DNA of 64,000 bases, taken from the NCBI RefSeq assembly GCF_002564105.1, contig NZ_PDBX01000001.1, positions 1,798,001-1,862,000 of the forward strand, in the 5' to 3' direction. Position 1 is the first letter of the stretch. Each line of letters starts with the position of its first letter. A model generated the notes under the pieces. It was not told where the DNA came from. It worked only from the letters and a program-made list of their open reading frames with translations, and made no database searches. Shown piece after piece: positions 19,984 to 29,463 of this stretch. Both the position numbers and the translations under genes were made by a program. The DNA is from Collimonas sp. PA-H2 (GTDB lineage Bacteria; Pseudomonadota; Gammaproteobacteria; Burkholderiales; Burkholderiaceae_D).

Positions 19984-20697
19984 TTAGTCGCGCTTGATGC
20001 CGGGCAGGTTGCTCAGCCATTTGAGCGCGGCGCGCAGATTCGCCTTGAAGGTGTAGTCCAGCATCGCCGCCTGCTCCTGCACCGCCTCCTGCAACACGCT
20101 GGCAGGATTGGCCGGCGGCAGCTTCAGATAAGCGTCAGCCTCGCCGTAATCGCGGTGGATCGCCATCCCGGCCTTTTTTGCGATATGCATCATCACCTTG
20201 TTTGAGGACAGGCAGTGCATATACAAGGTGTCGATATCGACATTGCGGCAGCGTATCGCCGCCCGTTCAAACAGGCGGCTGCCGACACCCATGCCGCGTG
20301 CCGAAGCGGCCACCGAGACGCCGAATTCGGCGACCCTTTCCTTGGTGGTCGAAGCGCTCACCGAAGGCAGCGCCTCGCGCGGCGCAAAAGCCAGGTGGCC
20401 GACCCCAAGCAAGCGCAGCTTACGATCGTAGACGCCGAACACGGTGTCGCGCGAGAAATCGATATTTTCCACGTAACGGCTAACCAGATCATCCGACAGC
20501 ACCGAACCGAAGCGCAGCAAGCGGTCACCGCTGCTCAACGCCAGGAAATGGCGCAACAGCCGCTTGCGCGCCCGGCGCGACAATTCCTTGACGAAGATGA
20601 TAGGCCGCGCAGCCTTGGCATGGCCGGAACCGGAGCCACCGGCTGTTACCGGCGCCGGGCTGCCGGCGCCGCCCGTCTTCGCATCTGTGGCTGTCAT
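19984..20697 (-). CDS. GNAT family N-acetyltransferase
   Basis: A 237-residue protein. Its first 30 residues are Ala/Gly-rich and probably disordered. The acetyl-CoA binding motif A appears as FGVSVAASARGMGVGSRLFERA (about residues 124-145, R/Q-x-x-G-x-G/A pattern), preceded by a strand reading LLGVGHLAF. The substrate cannot be inferred. It follows cca by 33 bases on the same strand and is probably co-transcribed with slt, gst and cca. Confidence 0.85.
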   Translation of the reverse strand: MTATDAKTGGAGSPAPVTAGGSGSGHAKAARPIIFVKELSRRARKRLLRHFLALSSGDRLLRFGSVLSDDLVSRYVENIDFSRDTVFGVYDRKLRLLGVGHLAFAPREALPSVSASTTKERVAEFGVSVAASARGMGVGSRLFERAAIRCRNVDIDTLYMHCLSSNKVMMHIAKKAGMAIHRDYGEADAYLKLPPANPASVLQEAVQEQAAMLDYTFKANLRAALKWLSNLPGIKRD

Positions 20698-20730
20698 CCT
20701 GGCCTCTCTGGTCGGACAAGCTGATCTGGT

Positions 20731-21957
20731 TTACGGTCGTTGCGCCTGCAGCAGCTGCTCGACCACTTCAACCCGGGCGGCATGGATAGCGTCAGGTATC
20801 CGTTGCGGCTGCTGCTGGAACATGCCTGCAATAACGCCGGCATTGACCGACTGCGCTGCCTGCAATGCCGCCTGCAGATAAGCAAGCTGCGGAAACGGCC
20901 GCTCCTCGTAGCCGGTCCTGCCGCGGTAATCGCATTCGGTGGCACGTAGCATATCAATAAAACGCTCGGGCTTGCGAAATGCGTCGCAGCGTCCCAGCAG
21001 GTTGACGATGGTGGCGGCGCGCAGCTCGAAAGCGCGGCCGACGTTGCCGTGTTCGCGGGTCGTCATCAAGGCCAGGTCGCGCGCCTCGCTCGGCACTTTA
21101 AGACGCTGGCAAACCCGTTCCACCAGTTCCACGCCAAGGCCTTCATGACCGTGATGGCTGGGCCAGCCTGCGGCCGGCGTCACGCCTTTGCCGAGGTCGT
21201 GCATGATGGTGGCGAAGCGCACCGGCAGCGGATAGTTTGCGCGGGCGGCGGTATCCACCACCATCATCACATGTACGCCGGTATCGATTTCAGGGTGATA
21301 TTTTTCCGGCTGCGGTATACCCCACAACGCATCCAGTTCCGGCAGGATGCGCGCCAGCGCGCCGCACGCGCGCAAGACCTCGAACATGCGCGACGGCTGG
21401 CTTTCCATCAGGCCGCGCGCCAGCTCTTGCCAGACCCGTTCCGGCACCAGCGCATCGACTTCACCTGCGGCTACCATGCGTTGCATCAGGGCGTTGGTTT
21501 GCGGCGCAACCGTAAAGTCGGTGAAGCGCGCAGCAAAGCGCGCCACGCGCAGGATGCGCACCGGATCTTCGGCAAAGGCGTCGGAGACGTGACGGAATAT
21601 ACGATCTTGCAGATCCTGGCGGCCGTTGAAAGGATCGGCCAGGGCGCCGTCCTCGGCGCGCGCAATGGCGTTGATGGTCAGGTCGCGACGCACCAGGTCT
21701 TGCTCCAGCGTGACGTCGGCGGCGGTATGGAACACAAAACCTTTGTAGCCGGGCGCAGTCTTGCGCTCGGTGCGCGCCAGCGCATATTCCTCATGCGTTT
21801 GCGGATGCAGGAACACTGGAAAATCCTTGCCGACCGGGCGGAATCCTTGCGCCAGCATATCGTCCGGCGTCGCTCCGACCACCACGTAATCGCGGTCCTT
21901 GACCGGCAAACCGAGCAACTCGTCGCGTACCGCGCCGCCTACCGCAAAAACTTTCAT
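20731..21957 (-). CDS. cca: multifunctional CCA tRNA nucleotidyltransferase
   Basis: A 408-residue enzyme that adds or repairs the tRNA 3' CCA end. The class II nucleotidyltransferase signature is at the N-terminus (VGGAVRDELLGLPVKDRDYV, with catalytic DRD), followed by RRDLTINAIA and RILRVARFAARF. The C-terminal HD domain (IMHDLGKG, about residue 255) marks the bacterial type with phosphatase and phosphodiesterase activities. Length equals E. coli Cca. The ATG at 21957 is the family start. Confidence 0.96.
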   Translation of the reverse strand: MKVFAVGGAVRDELLGLPVKDRDYVVVGATPDDMLAQGFRPVGKDFPVFLHPQTHEEYALARTERKTAPGYKGFVFHTAADVTLEQDLVRRDLTINAIARAEDGALADPFNGRQDLQDRIFRHVSDAFAEDPVRILRVARFAARFTDFTVAPQTNALMQRMVAAGEVDALVPERVWQELARGLMESQPSRMFEVLRACGALARILPELDALWGIPQPEKYHPEIDTGVHVMMVVDTAARANYPLPVRFATIMHDLGKGVTPAAGWPSHHGHEGLGVELVERVCQRLKVPSEARDLALMTTREHGNVGRAFELRAATIVNLLGRCDAFRKPERFIDMLRATECDYRGRTGYEERPFPQLAYLQAALQAAQSVNAGVIAGMFQQQPQRIPDAIHAARVEVVEQLLQAQRP

Positions 21958-21992
21958 GTCGTTGATTGAACCTGATGAGATTGGACTTGCAA

Positions 21993-22688
21993 TTAATCTG
22001 GCAAGACTTCGGTTTCCGCCAATGCCTCGCGCATCCAGCGCGTCACCGCCGGGTGTGCCTGCACCCGTTCGGCGTAGGCTTGCAATGCCGGCGCCAGCGA
22101 TACGCCGTAGCTGTGGAAGCGCATGACGACCGGTGCAAAATAGGCGTCGGCAATCGAAAATGCGCCGAACAAAAACTGATGATGACCGAATTCGGATAAG
22201 CAGGTTTCCCAGATTTCCACCACCCTGGCGATATCGGCCTGCGAGCCAGCGGTACGCCCGTGTCCCGGCTTGTGGACACGAATATCCATCGGCATGTCTG
22301 CACGCAGGGCGGCAAATCCGGAATGCATCTCGGCGCAGATCGAACGCGCGGTGGCGCGTGCCAGCGTGTCTTGCGGCCACATGCCGAGATCGGGGAACTG
22401 ATCCGCCAGGTATTCGCAGATGGCCAGCGAATCCCAGACCGGCGTCTCGCCCACCAGCAGGATCGGCACCCGGCCACTGGCGGAATAACGTCCTATTTCG
22501 TTGGCGGTGTGCGGCTGGCGCAACAAGATCTTGTGTTCCTTGAACGGAATGCCGAACGCAGTCATCGCCACCCATGGCCGCATCGACCATGAAGAATAGT
22601 TTTTATTGCCGATCACCAGGATCAGGCCGTCCTTTCCGGCTTTTTGCAAAGCGGCTGACAGGCTTGGATCGAGTTCTGTGGTTTGCAT
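21993..22688 (-). CDS. glutathione S-transferase family protein
   Basis: A 231-residue GST. The thioredoxin-like N-domain begins after about 23 residues with LVIGNKNYSSWSMRPWVAM, the NYSSWS motif of a GST subgroup common in proteobacteria. The glutathione cis-proline lies in GRVPILL, with the DSLAICEYLAD helix after it. The C-terminal all-helical domain contains FSIADAYFAPV (N-capping box). The substrate is unknown. The start has GGAG upstream. It lies between slt and cca on the same strand. Confidence 0.9.
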   Translation of the reverse strand: MQTTELDPSLSAALQKAGKDGLILVIGNKNYSSWSMRPWVAMTAFGIPFKEHKILLRQPHTANEIGRYSASGRVPILLVGETPVWDSLAICEYLADQFPDLGMWPQDTLARATARSICAEMHSGFAALRADMPMDIRVHKPGHGRTAGSQADIARVVEIWETCLSEFGHHQFLFGAFSIADAYFAPVVMRFHSYGVSLAPALQAYAERVQAHPAVTRWMREALAETEVLPD

Positions 22689-22747
22689 ATACAGCTCCGG
22701 GACTACGAATGTCGAGATTCCACGCAGTAATTCTACTCAAGGCTATA

Positions 22748-24724
22748 TCAAGGCAGCGCCGACTCGACAAAACCCTTGGGTGCGACCGTGCCCAGGCGTG
22801 CTTTCAGGGACTGCGGCTTGCCGTCAAACAAAGCTGCATAGTAAGTCGCGTTCGACAGCACATTCTTGACGTAGCCGCGGGTTTCATTAAACGGAATCGA
22901 CTCGGCAAATACCGCACCTTCCACCGTGCCGGGCAGCGTCGAGCGCCAGGCCCGCGGCCGTCCAGGACCGGCATTGTAGGCGGCCGACGCGAGCGCCTGC
23001 GAACCGTCCAGATCGGACAACACCATGCTCAGATAGTTGGTGCCCAGCAGGATGTTGGTATTCACGTCGGCAATCTGGTCGACGGTAAAGCCGCTCAGGC
23101 CGATTTTCTTGGCAACCCATTTTGCCGTCGCCGGCATCACCTGCATCAGGCCGCTGGCGCCGACGTTCGAGCGGGCGCTGCGCATGAAGCGCGATTCTTG
23201 CCGGATCAGCCCGTATACCCAGGCCATGTCGAGCCCCAGGCTTTGGGTATTGGTGCTCATGACATCGCGATGCGGCGACGGGAAGCGCTGATTGAAATCG
23301 ACTTCGACCTTGGTCCGGTCCGAAGTGTTCACCATGCGGTCGAGGACATTGTTCTGGCGCGCGAATTCAGCCGCTGTCAGCAATTGGCGATCAGTCATCT
23401 GGCGCAGTTCCCAATTCCATTCGCGCACACCTTCAAACCGCAAATTCATGTCAAAAAACCGCAAGGCGCGACGGAAGCCCTGGTTATTTGTCATCGCCGC
23501 CATTTCAATTGGAGTAAATGTCTGGCTGGAGGAAACCGCAATGATTTTCTGCCCCAGCTCTTCCAGCGCCAGCTGGCCATAGAAATTGGTCTGGTCGGCG
23601 ATAGCCTGGAATTGCTGCTGGGCCTGATCAACCTTGCCTTCGGCCTGGTCGGCGCGGGCCAGCCAGTAGATCCAGGTCGGGTCGCTGCGCAGGGCCGCCG
23701 GCATCGCCTCGATGCCGCTCCTGACCAGCTTCCAGTCGCCGCCGCGCAGGGCCGAGCGCACGCGCCATTGATAAGCGTCGCCGGACAATGGCGCGCTACC
23801 CTTTACCTGTCGCCAATAGTCGATCGCTTGCGGCTCCAGCTTGAGCGCCGACTGCAAGGCGATCTGCGCCCATGCCAGCGAGCGCTCGGTCGATGTCAAT
23901 TGATCCAGGGATGCGTTCAGTGCGCCGGCCGCACGGCCGGTATCGTTCTTCGCCACGCGTCCCAGCGCCAGGATGAATAATTCATGGCCGCTGCGCCCGG
24001 CGCCCGGGCCGCGCGCCAGCACCAGCGCGGATTTGTCGATGGCTTGCGCCACCTGAGCATCGTCGGCGTCGACGAACGGCGTCATGCGGCGCGCCACCCC
24101 TGCAAAGCCGGACTCCACCGCCTGGCGGACCTGGAACCAGACATCGTCGGCGCTGAACTGGCCGTTTTGCGCCAGCGTGCCGACCAGGTCGGTGCAGCCT
24201 GGACCGAAGTCCTTCGGCGTGGTCAGCAAGGCGCGTGCCTCCGCCGCCACATTCGTGCCTTTCTGGGCGGCCGAGGTCAGCGCATAGCATTTCAGCTGGG
24301 TGTCGTCGTCCAGCACGAATTTCGGATATTGTTCATCAAAAGTGGCCCAGTCGCCGGCCTTGCCCAGCTCCAGCAGCCAGTCGTTGCGCAGGCGATCAGC
24401 GATTGCGCTGCCGTCGTAACGGCTGAGGTAGTCGCGGATATCGGCCTGCGGCGCGACCAGGTCTTTGATCAGCGGTTTCAGGCGGTAGTAATCGACATAT
24501 GAAGGAATGTCATAATCACTCAGGGTAGAAGACAGCAGTTCTGCCTTGTCGGCGTTATTCGCGCGCGCGGCGTCGCGCAAGGCCAGGAAAGCGTCATCCT
24601 GGCTGGCGTAGCTGCCGCTGGATGCGCTGCTGGCGGAGCGCTTTTGCGCATAAGCTGCACTTGTCAGTACGGCGGAGGAAGCCACGGCGACGGCGATGAC
24701 AGCAAGCCATTTCTTTTTGAACAT
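22748..24724 (-). CDS. slt: soluble lytic murein transglycosylase (Slt family)
   Basis: A 658-residue periplasmic enzyme that cleaves peptidoglycan between MurNAc and GlcNAc to give 1,6-anhydro products. A signal peptide (residues 1 to about 26, ending AYA) precedes a long alpha-superhelical region of the Slt70 type. The C-terminal SLT domain has WVYGLIRQESRFM with the catalytic Glu (about residue 515), then GASGLMQVMPATAKW and AYNAGPGRPRAW. The length is close to E. coli Slt70 (645). First gene of the slt-gst-cca-gnat run. Confidence 0.95.
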   Translation of the reverse strand: MFKKKWLAVIAVAVASSAVLTSAAYAQKRSASSASSGSYASQDDAFLALRDAARANNADKAELLSSTLSDYDIPSYVDYYRLKPLIKDLVAPQADIRDYLSRYDGSAIADRLRNDWLLELGKAGDWATFDEQYPKFVLDDDTQLKCYALTSAAQKGTNVAAEARALLTTPKDFGPGCTDLVGTLAQNGQFSADDVWFQVRQAVESGFAGVARRMTPFVDADDAQVAQAIDKSALVLARGPGAGRSGHELFILALGRVAKNDTGRAAGALNASLDQLTSTERSLAWAQIALQSALKLEPQAIDYWRQVKGSAPLSGDAYQWRVRSALRGGDWKLVRSGIEAMPAALRSDPTWIYWLARADQAEGKVDQAQQQFQAIADQTNFYGQLALEELGQKIIAVSSSQTFTPIEMAAMTNNQGFRRALRFFDMNLRFEGVREWNWELRQMTDRQLLTAAEFARQNNVLDRMVNTSDRTKVEVDFNQRFPSPHRDVMSTNTQSLGLDMAWVYGLIRQESRFMRSARSNVGASGLMQVMPATAKWVAKKIGLSGFTVDQIADVNTNILLGTNYLSMVLSDLDGSQALASAAYNAGPGRPRAWRSTLPGTVEGAVFAESIPFNETRGYVKNVLSNATYYAALFDGKPQSLKARLGTVAPKGFVESALP

Positions 24725-24753
24725 GTTAAACCTATTTTTTACGGGTACGAACG

Positions 24754-25350
24754 ATGACGCCTAGCATAGCATGTGATGCCAGTGATGCAACACCAAACCC
24801 CGACAAAGCATTGTTGCGCCCTGCCCTCCTGGCCGCGCGGCGGGCGATAGCCGCCGACAGCCGCCGCGACTGGGACCTGGAACTGGGGCGCCGCGTAATC
24901 GCCTGGGTCGCGTCATGGCGGCAGGCACAGCCGGACGGCGTGCTGGGGGTCTACTGGCCGATCCGCGGCGAACCGGATTTGCGGCCGGCTTACGCCGAAC
25001 TGGCGGCAAACGGTGTGCCGCTGGCGTTGCCGATCGTGGTGGATAACGATAGCCCCCTGCGTTTTGTCGCCTGGACGCCCGGTGACAGCATGGTGAAAGA
25101 CAGTTTCGGGGTCGCAGTGCCGGCCAGCGATGTGGGCGCGACGCCGTCGGCCTTGCTGATTCCCTGCGTCGGCTTCAACCGCGGCAAGCTCAGGCTGGGC
25201 TACGGCGGCGGCTTTTACGACAGGACCCTGGCGCTGGCGCCGCGTCCGCAGGCAATCGGGATTGCCTACTCCTGCGGACTGGCGGAATTCGAGGGCGCCG
25301 CGCATGATATTGCGCTGGACGCCATCATCACCGAAGCTGGCGGATTGTAG
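24754..25350 (+). CDS. 5-formyltetrahydrofolate cyclo-ligase
   Basis: A 198-residue enzyme that converts 5-formyl-THF to 5,10-methenyl-THF with ATP. The signature RLGYGGGFYDRTLA (about residues 149-162) is the family ATP/substrate motif; GVYWPIRGEPDL and PCVGFNRGKL also match. It is divergent from slt with 29 bases between starts. In many bacteria the 6S RNA gene lies upstream of this gene, but there is no room for one here. It ends four bases from the end of the convergent metF, another folate gene. Confidence 0.93.
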   Translation: MTPSIACDASDATPNPDKALLRPALLAARRAIAADSRRDWDLELGRRVIAWVASWRQAQPDGVLGVYWPIRGEPDLRPAYAELAANGVPLALPIVVDNDSPLRFVAWTPGDSMVKDSFGVAVPASDVGATPSALLIPCVGFNRGKLRLGYGGGFYDRTLALAPRPQAIGIAYSCGLAEFEGAAHDIALDAIITEAGGL

Positions 25351-25354
25351 CAGC

Positions 25355-26197
25355 CTATAACTTCAGGCGCTGCCAGATGGCGATCGTCGCTGGCGAATGA
25401 TTCAAGGTATAGAAGTGCAATCCCGGGGCGCCGCCGGCGAGCAAGCGCTCACATAGCTGGGTCACCACGTCCAACCCGAAAGCACGGATCGAATCGGTGT
25501 CGTCGCCATAGCTGGCCAGCTTGAGGCGGATCCAGCGCGGGATCTCGGTGCCGCACATGTCGGAAAAACGCATCAGTTGCGAGTAGTTGGTGATCGGCAT
25601 GATGCCAGCCACCACAGGCACCGTCGCCCCCAGTTTTTGCGCTTCGTCGACGAAACGGAAATACGCGTCGGCATTGTAGAAATACTGGGTGATGGCGCCG
25701 TTGGCGCCGGCCTTGACCTTGCTGACATAGCGCTGCACGTCGTCCTGCGGCGACTTCGCCTGCGGGTGCATTTCCGGATAGGCCGCGACTTCGATATGGA
25801 ACCAGTCGCCGGTTTCGGCGCGGATGAATTCCACCAGCTCATTCGCATAGCGGAATTCGCCGGAAGAAAAATCCATGGCGCCGTAGCCGCTCGGCAGATC
25901 GCCGCGCAAGGCCACCAGGCGCTTGATGCCGTGATCCTTGTATTGCGCCAGGATGGCGCGCAGCGATTCACGCGAACTGCCCAGGCAGGACAGATGCGGC
26001 GCCGCTTCGTGGCCTTCGCTGCGGATATCCAGCACCGTGTCCAGCGTGCCTTTCTGGGTCGAGCCGCCGGCGCCGAAAGTCACCGAGAAATAGCGCGGAT
26101 GCAGTTCCGCCAGCTTGGCGCGCGTGACCCGCAGTTTTTCCGTTCCCTCGGGCGTCTTCGGCGGGAAAAATTCGATACTAAAATTCTTTTTTGCCAT
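25355..26197 (-). CDS. metF: methylenetetrahydrofolate reductase
   Basis: A 280-residue flavoenzyme that reduces 5,10-methylene-THF to 5-methyl-THF for methionine synthesis. The N-terminus FSIEFFPPKTPEG contains the catalytic Glu. FGAGGSTQ, LVALRGDLPSGYG and HFYTLNHS (C-terminal) are family motifs. The ATG at 26197 is used because it begins where the family does. Third gene of the ahcY-holin-metF unit, 12 bases after the holin-like gene, so it should share control by the S-adenosylhomocysteine riboswitch. Confidence 0.96.
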   Translation of the reverse strand: MAKKNFSIEFFPPKTPEGTEKLRVTRAKLAELHPRYFSVTFGAGGSTQKGTLDTVLDIRSEGHEAAPHLSCLGSSRESLRAILAQYKDHGIKRLVALRGDLPSGYGAMDFSSGEFRYANELVEFIRAETGDWFHIEVAAYPEMHPQAKSPQDDVQRYVSKVKAGANGAITQYFYNADAYFRFVDEAQKLGATVPVVAGIMPITNYSQLMRFSDMCGTEIPRWIRLKLASYGDDTDSIRAFGLDVVTQLCERLLAGGAPGLHFYTLNHSPATIAIWQRLKL

Positions 26198-26209
26198 TTT
26201 CTGTGCCAA

Positions 26210-26554
26210 TCAATTCTTCTTCAACAGCAGCGTGGACAACGCCCACGAAACGATGCTGTACAAGATAGCGCCGCCTACCGCCGCCCAGAAACTGGCGACA
26301 TAGAAACCGCTTACCAGATGCGAAACCAGCCAGAACATCAGGCCGTTGATGATAAAGATGAACAAGCCCAGGGTCAGCAAGGTCGCCGGCAAAGTCAGCA
26401 ACAACAAGACAGGGCGGATCAAGGTATTGACGAAACCCAGCACCAGCGCAGCGATCAGCGCCGCACCGAAACTGGTGAACTGCACCGAGTGCATCAGATA
26501 CGGCACCGCCAGCAAGGCCAGGGTATTAATCAGCCAGGTAATCAGTAAGCGCAT
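26210..26554 (-). CDS. phage holin family (YvlD-like) membrane protein
   Basis: A 114-residue, very hydrophobic protein with four predicted transmembrane segments (about 5-22, 28-50, 56-80, 85-108). It matches the small four-helix family named phage holin family/YvlD, including the conserved GFVNTLIRPVLLLLTLP loop-helix. Despite the name there is no phage gene nearby. The family sits between ahcY and metF in many betaproteobacteria. Function unknown; a link to the methyl cycle is suggested only by position. Confidence 0.8.
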   Translation of the reverse strand: MRLLITWLINTLALLAVPYLMHSVQFTSFGAALIAALVLGFVNTLIRPVLLLLTLPATLLTLGLFIFIINGLMFWLVSHLVSGFYVASFWAAVGGAILYSIVSWALSTLLLKKN

Positions 26555-26617
26555 TGAGGTTTCCTCTTGATGGTGGAAGATCCGCCGGCCGCCATAAGGC
26601 AGCCGGCGGCCGGGCTA

Positions 26618-28054
26618 TTAATAGCGGTAGTGTTCCGGCTTGTAAGGGCCGGTTTGCTTGACGCCGATATAAGCAGCTTGCTCTTCCGTCAGGACAGACA
26701 GTTGCGCGTTCAGCTTTTTCAATTGCAGGCGCGCGACTTTTTCATCCAGGTGCTTCGGCAGCGTGTAGACGCCGACCGGATAAGCCTTGGTGTTCACGAA
26801 CAATTCGATCTGGGCGATGGTCTGGTTGGCGAACGACGAGCTCATCACATACGACGGATGGCCGGTGCCGCAGCCCAGGTTCACCAGACGGCCTTCAGCC
26901 AGCAGGATGATGCGTTTGCCATCGGGGAAAATGATGTGGTCGACTTGCGGCTTGATGTTTTCCCAGGTGTATTGCTTCAGGGCGGCGACTTCGATTTCAT
27001 TGTCGAAGTGGCCGATGTTGCAGACGATCGCCTGGTTCTTCATCTTTTGCATGTGCGCATGAGTGATCACATGGTAGTTGCCGGTGCAAGTGACGAAGAT
27101 GTCGCCATGCTCGGCCGCGTATTCCATGGTCACCACGCGGTAGCCTTCCATCGCCGCCTGCAGGGCGCAGATCGGATCGACTTCCGTCACCCAGACTTGC
27201 GCCGACAGCGCGCGCATGGCTTGTGCAGAACCCTTGCCGACATCGCCATAGCCGGCGATCACGGCGACCTTGCCGGCGATCATGACGTCGGTGGCGCGCT
27301 TGATGCCGTCAACCAGCGATTCGCGGCAGCCGTACAGGTTGTCGAACTTCGACTTGGTGACCGAGTCGTTGACGTTGATGGCGGGGAAAGCCAGCTTGCC
27401 TTCCTTGTGCATCTGGTACAGGCGATGCACGCCGGTGGTGGTTTCTTCGGTCACGCCCTTGATCTGGGCCAGGCGGGTCGAATACCAGCTGGGCGAAGTC
27501 GCCAGTTTTTTCTTGATGGCGTTGAACAGGCAGATTTCCTCTTCCGAACCCGGGTTGTTCAAGACCGACGCGTCTTTTTCAGCGCGGGTACCGAGGTGCA
27601 GCAGCAAGGTGGCGTCGCCGCCATCGTCCAGGATCATGTTGGCTTGCTCTTCGCCCGGCCATTCGAAAATGCGGTGCGTGAATTCCCAGTAGTCGTCCAG
27701 CGATTCGCCCTTGAAGGCGAACACCGGCGTGCCGGCAGCGGCGATCGCGGCGGCGGCGTGGTCCTGGGTCGAGTAGATATTGCAGGATGCCCAGCGTACC
27801 TTGGCGCCAAGCGCTTCCAGGGTCTGGATCAGCACCGCGGTCTGGATCGTCATGTGGATCGAACCAGTGATGCGCGCACCCTTGAGCGGCTGCGCAGCGG
27901 CGAATTCGTCGCGGATCGCCATCAGGCCCGGCATTTCGGTTTCGGCGATCTTGATTTCCTTGTCGCCCCAGCCGGACAGGCTGATATCGGCAACGACGTA
28001 ATCTTGGGTTGAAGAGTTTGAGTGTGCGGTAGAGTTCATTACAGCGGCGTTCAT
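26618..28054 (-). CDS. ahcY: adenosylhomocysteinase
   Basis: A 478-residue NAD-dependent hydrolase that splits S-adenosylhomocysteine into adenosine and homocysteine, which relieves product inhibition of methyltransferases. Diagnostic blocks are [29 protein letters not shown], the NAD-binding [12 protein letters not shown] (about residues 268-279) and the C-terminal [12 protein letters not shown]. The ATG at 28054 has AAAGGAGGG five bases ahead; the in-frame GTG one codon upstream is less likely. First gene of the ahcY-holin-metF unit, behind an S-adenosylhomocysteine riboswitch. Confidence 0.98.
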   Translation of the reverse strand: MNAAVMNSTAHSNSSTQDYVVADISLSGWGDKEIKIAETEMPGLMAIRDEFAAAQPLKGARITGSIHMTIQTAVLIQTLEALGAKVRWASCNIYSTQDHAAAAIAAAGTPVFAFKGESLDDYWEFTHRIFEWPGEEQANMILDDGGDATLLLHLGTRAEKDASVLNNPGSEEEICLFNAIKKKLATSPSWYSTRLAQIKGVTEETTTGVHRLYQMHKEGKLAFPAINVNDSVTKSKFDNLYGCRESLVDGIKRATDVMIAGKVAVIAGYGDVGKGSAQAMRALSAQVWVTEVDPICALQAAMEGYRVVTMEYAAEHGDIFVTCTGNYHVITHAHMQKMKNQAIVCNIGHFDNEIEVAALKQYTWENIKPQVDHIIFPDGKRIILLAEGRLVNLGCGTGHPSYVMSSSFANQTIAQIELFVNTKAYPVGVYTLPKHLDEKVARLQLKKLNAQLSVLTEEQAAYIGVKQTGPYKPEHYRY

Positions 28055-28084
28055 CACGCCCTCCTTTCGTTAGAAAAAAAGTAA

Positions 28085-28151
28085 CGTGAGCGCAGTTGCG
28101 TATTGACCGTTCCAAGCCTGGCAGACCGTGTCTGTCGCAACGCTCCTTGGA
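28085..28151 (-). ncRNA. S-adenosylhomocysteine (SAH) riboswitch ahead of ahcY
   Basis: On the minus strand the conserved cores AAGGAGCGTTGCGAC, CAGGCTTGG and CAACTGCGCTCAC appear in the right order. P1 pairs CCAAG (28150-28146) with CTTGG (28116-28112). P2 pairs CAGAC with GTCTG (28134-28122). The pseudoknot helix P4 pairs GAGCG/TTGCG (28145-28136) with CGCAA/CGCTC (28100-28088). This is the known SAH aptamer, which turns expression on when SAH accumulates. About 30 bases separate it from the ahcY start. A T7 tract and a small CGTTA/TAACG hairpin (28086-28068) lie next to the ribosome site and may be the expression platform. Confidence 0.93.
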
Positions 28152-28162
28152 TACGATCTGCC

Positions 28163-28168
28163 ATTTTA
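28163..28168 (-). promoter_or_regulatory. candidate ahcY -10 box
   Basis: TAAAAT on the minus strand, 12 bases ahead of the riboswitch, would start transcription at its first stem. No strong -35 is visible. Confidence 0.4.
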
Positions 28169-28242
28169 ATGCAAACGGCGGGTTTTCGGCCAGCTGAAGC
28201 ACATATTCCGGTTATCCCGATATCCGAATAAGCAGGCGGGCC

Positions 28243-29304
28243 TCAGACCCAGCCCATTTCATGCAACTCGCTCTTGATATAAGCATAGTAAATCGGCGCC
28301 GCCACCAGTCCCGGCAGGCCGAATGCAGCTTCTGCCAGCACCATCATCAGCAGCAGCTCCCAGCTGCGGGCATTGATCTGGGTGCCGACGATCTTCGCGT
28401 TCAGGAAGTATTCCAGCTTGTGTATCACCACCAGGAACACCAGCGCCGCCAAGGCCACATAGACCGATACCGACAAGGCGACCAGCACAATCAAGGTGTT
28501 GGAAATCAGGTTGCCGATCACCGGCAGCAAGCCCGCCAGGAAGGTGACGATGATCATGGTCTTGGTCAAAGGCAGGTGGATGCCGGCGAGCTTGAGCACG
28601 ACCAGCAGGAAGATCGCCGTCAAGGTGGTATTCAGCAGGGAAATCTTGATCTGGGCGAACACTACGCGGCGGAAGGCATCCGCCAGCAAATGCGCGCGCC
28701 CCAGCAATTCGCTCGCCAGCGGTTGCAGCAAAGGCATCGGATGCGCCGCATTCAAGGCAATCATGGCGCCCAGCACCATGCCGATCAGCACATGCACGAA
28801 CACCTGCACCGCTTCCTTGCCTGCCAGTTGCACTTGGCCGCTATGGGATTGCAGCCAGTCGCTGACCAGTTGGCGGATATCTTCGACGTCGTCCGGCAGA
28901 TATTGCTGCAGCCATTCCGGCAGCTGCGTGCGCGCCTGGTCGACCACCAGCATCAGCTTCGATTGCAGCACCTGCAGGCGGTCGGGGCCGCCGTGGAAAA
29001 AGGCAATCAAGCCGAAAATCACCAATGACAACAGTCCGATAATGATCACCGACAGGAACACCACCGAAATCAGGTGGGCCCGCTGGCTGGTCAGGCGACG
29101 CTGGACAAACGGCGTCAGCGTGCGCACCAGCTCATACACCAGCAAACCGGCCAGCAACGCCGTCAGCATATGCAAGGACATCACCAGGAACAGCGCGGCC
29201 AGCGCCACCAGCCAGGCGGCCAGGCGAAAGCGCGGCAGCTCGGTAACTACCGGACGCAGTTGTCGAGACACAGATTCGGGTACGTGTTTGGGGGCAGAGG
29301 CCAT
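28243..29304 (-). CDS. AI-2E family transporter (PerM/YdiK-like)
   Basis: A 353-residue integral membrane protein with seven to eight hydrophobic segments in the AI-2E pattern. There is an N-terminal helix pair (about 28-62), a soluble loop (about 110-175), and a C-terminal bundle with VLAEAAFGLPGLVAAPIYYAY, typical of the family. Members export autoinducer-2, ions or other small solutes; the substrate here is unknown. It lies between metK and the riboswitch-controlled ahcY on the same strand, but the riboswitch and its promoter give ahcY its own start. Confidence 0.85.
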   Translation of the reverse strand: MASAPKHVPESVSRQLRPVVTELPRFRLAAWLVALAALFLVMSLHMLTALLAGLLVYELVRTLTPFVQRRLTSQRAHLISVVFLSVIIIGLLSLVIFGLIAFFHGGPDRLQVLQSKLMLVVDQARTQLPEWLQQYLPDDVEDIRQLVSDWLQSHSGQVQLAGKEAVQVFVHVLIGMVLGAMIALNAAHPMPLLQPLASELLGRAHLLADAFRRVVFAQIKISLLNTTLTAIFLLVVLKLAGIHLPLTKTMIIVTFLAGLLPVIGNLISNTLIVLVALSVSVYVALAALVFLVVIHKLEYFLNAKIVGTQINARSWELLLMMVLAEAAFGLPGLVAAPIYYAYIKSELHEMGWV

Positions 29305-29463
29305 GTGGGGGACTTGGTTAGATCAAGCGCAATACTCACGCAAAATACAGCGGAAGCGAAGTAAAGCTCTTGTATCTTTCTTGTGGGATAGTCACTGAGG
29401 CGATCAGTGTAACAAGTCGTTACCATCGTGCAAAGCACGATTCTGGCGTTGCCGCTATTTGGC

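Noticed and set aside
21958..22570. In-frame extension of cca upstream into the GST gene
   Set aside because: The frame is open through the GST gene by chance; the CCA enzyme begins at the ATG at 21957 with its conserved KVFAVGGAVRD start.
24725..24753. Search for 6S RNA upstream of the 5-formyl-THF cyclo-ligase gene
   Set aside because: Only 29 bases separate it from the divergent slt gene, too short for a roughly 180-nt RNA.
26210..26554. Phage holin as a sign of a prophage
   Set aside because: No other phage gene is near; the protein belongs to a chromosomal family linked with ahcY and metF.
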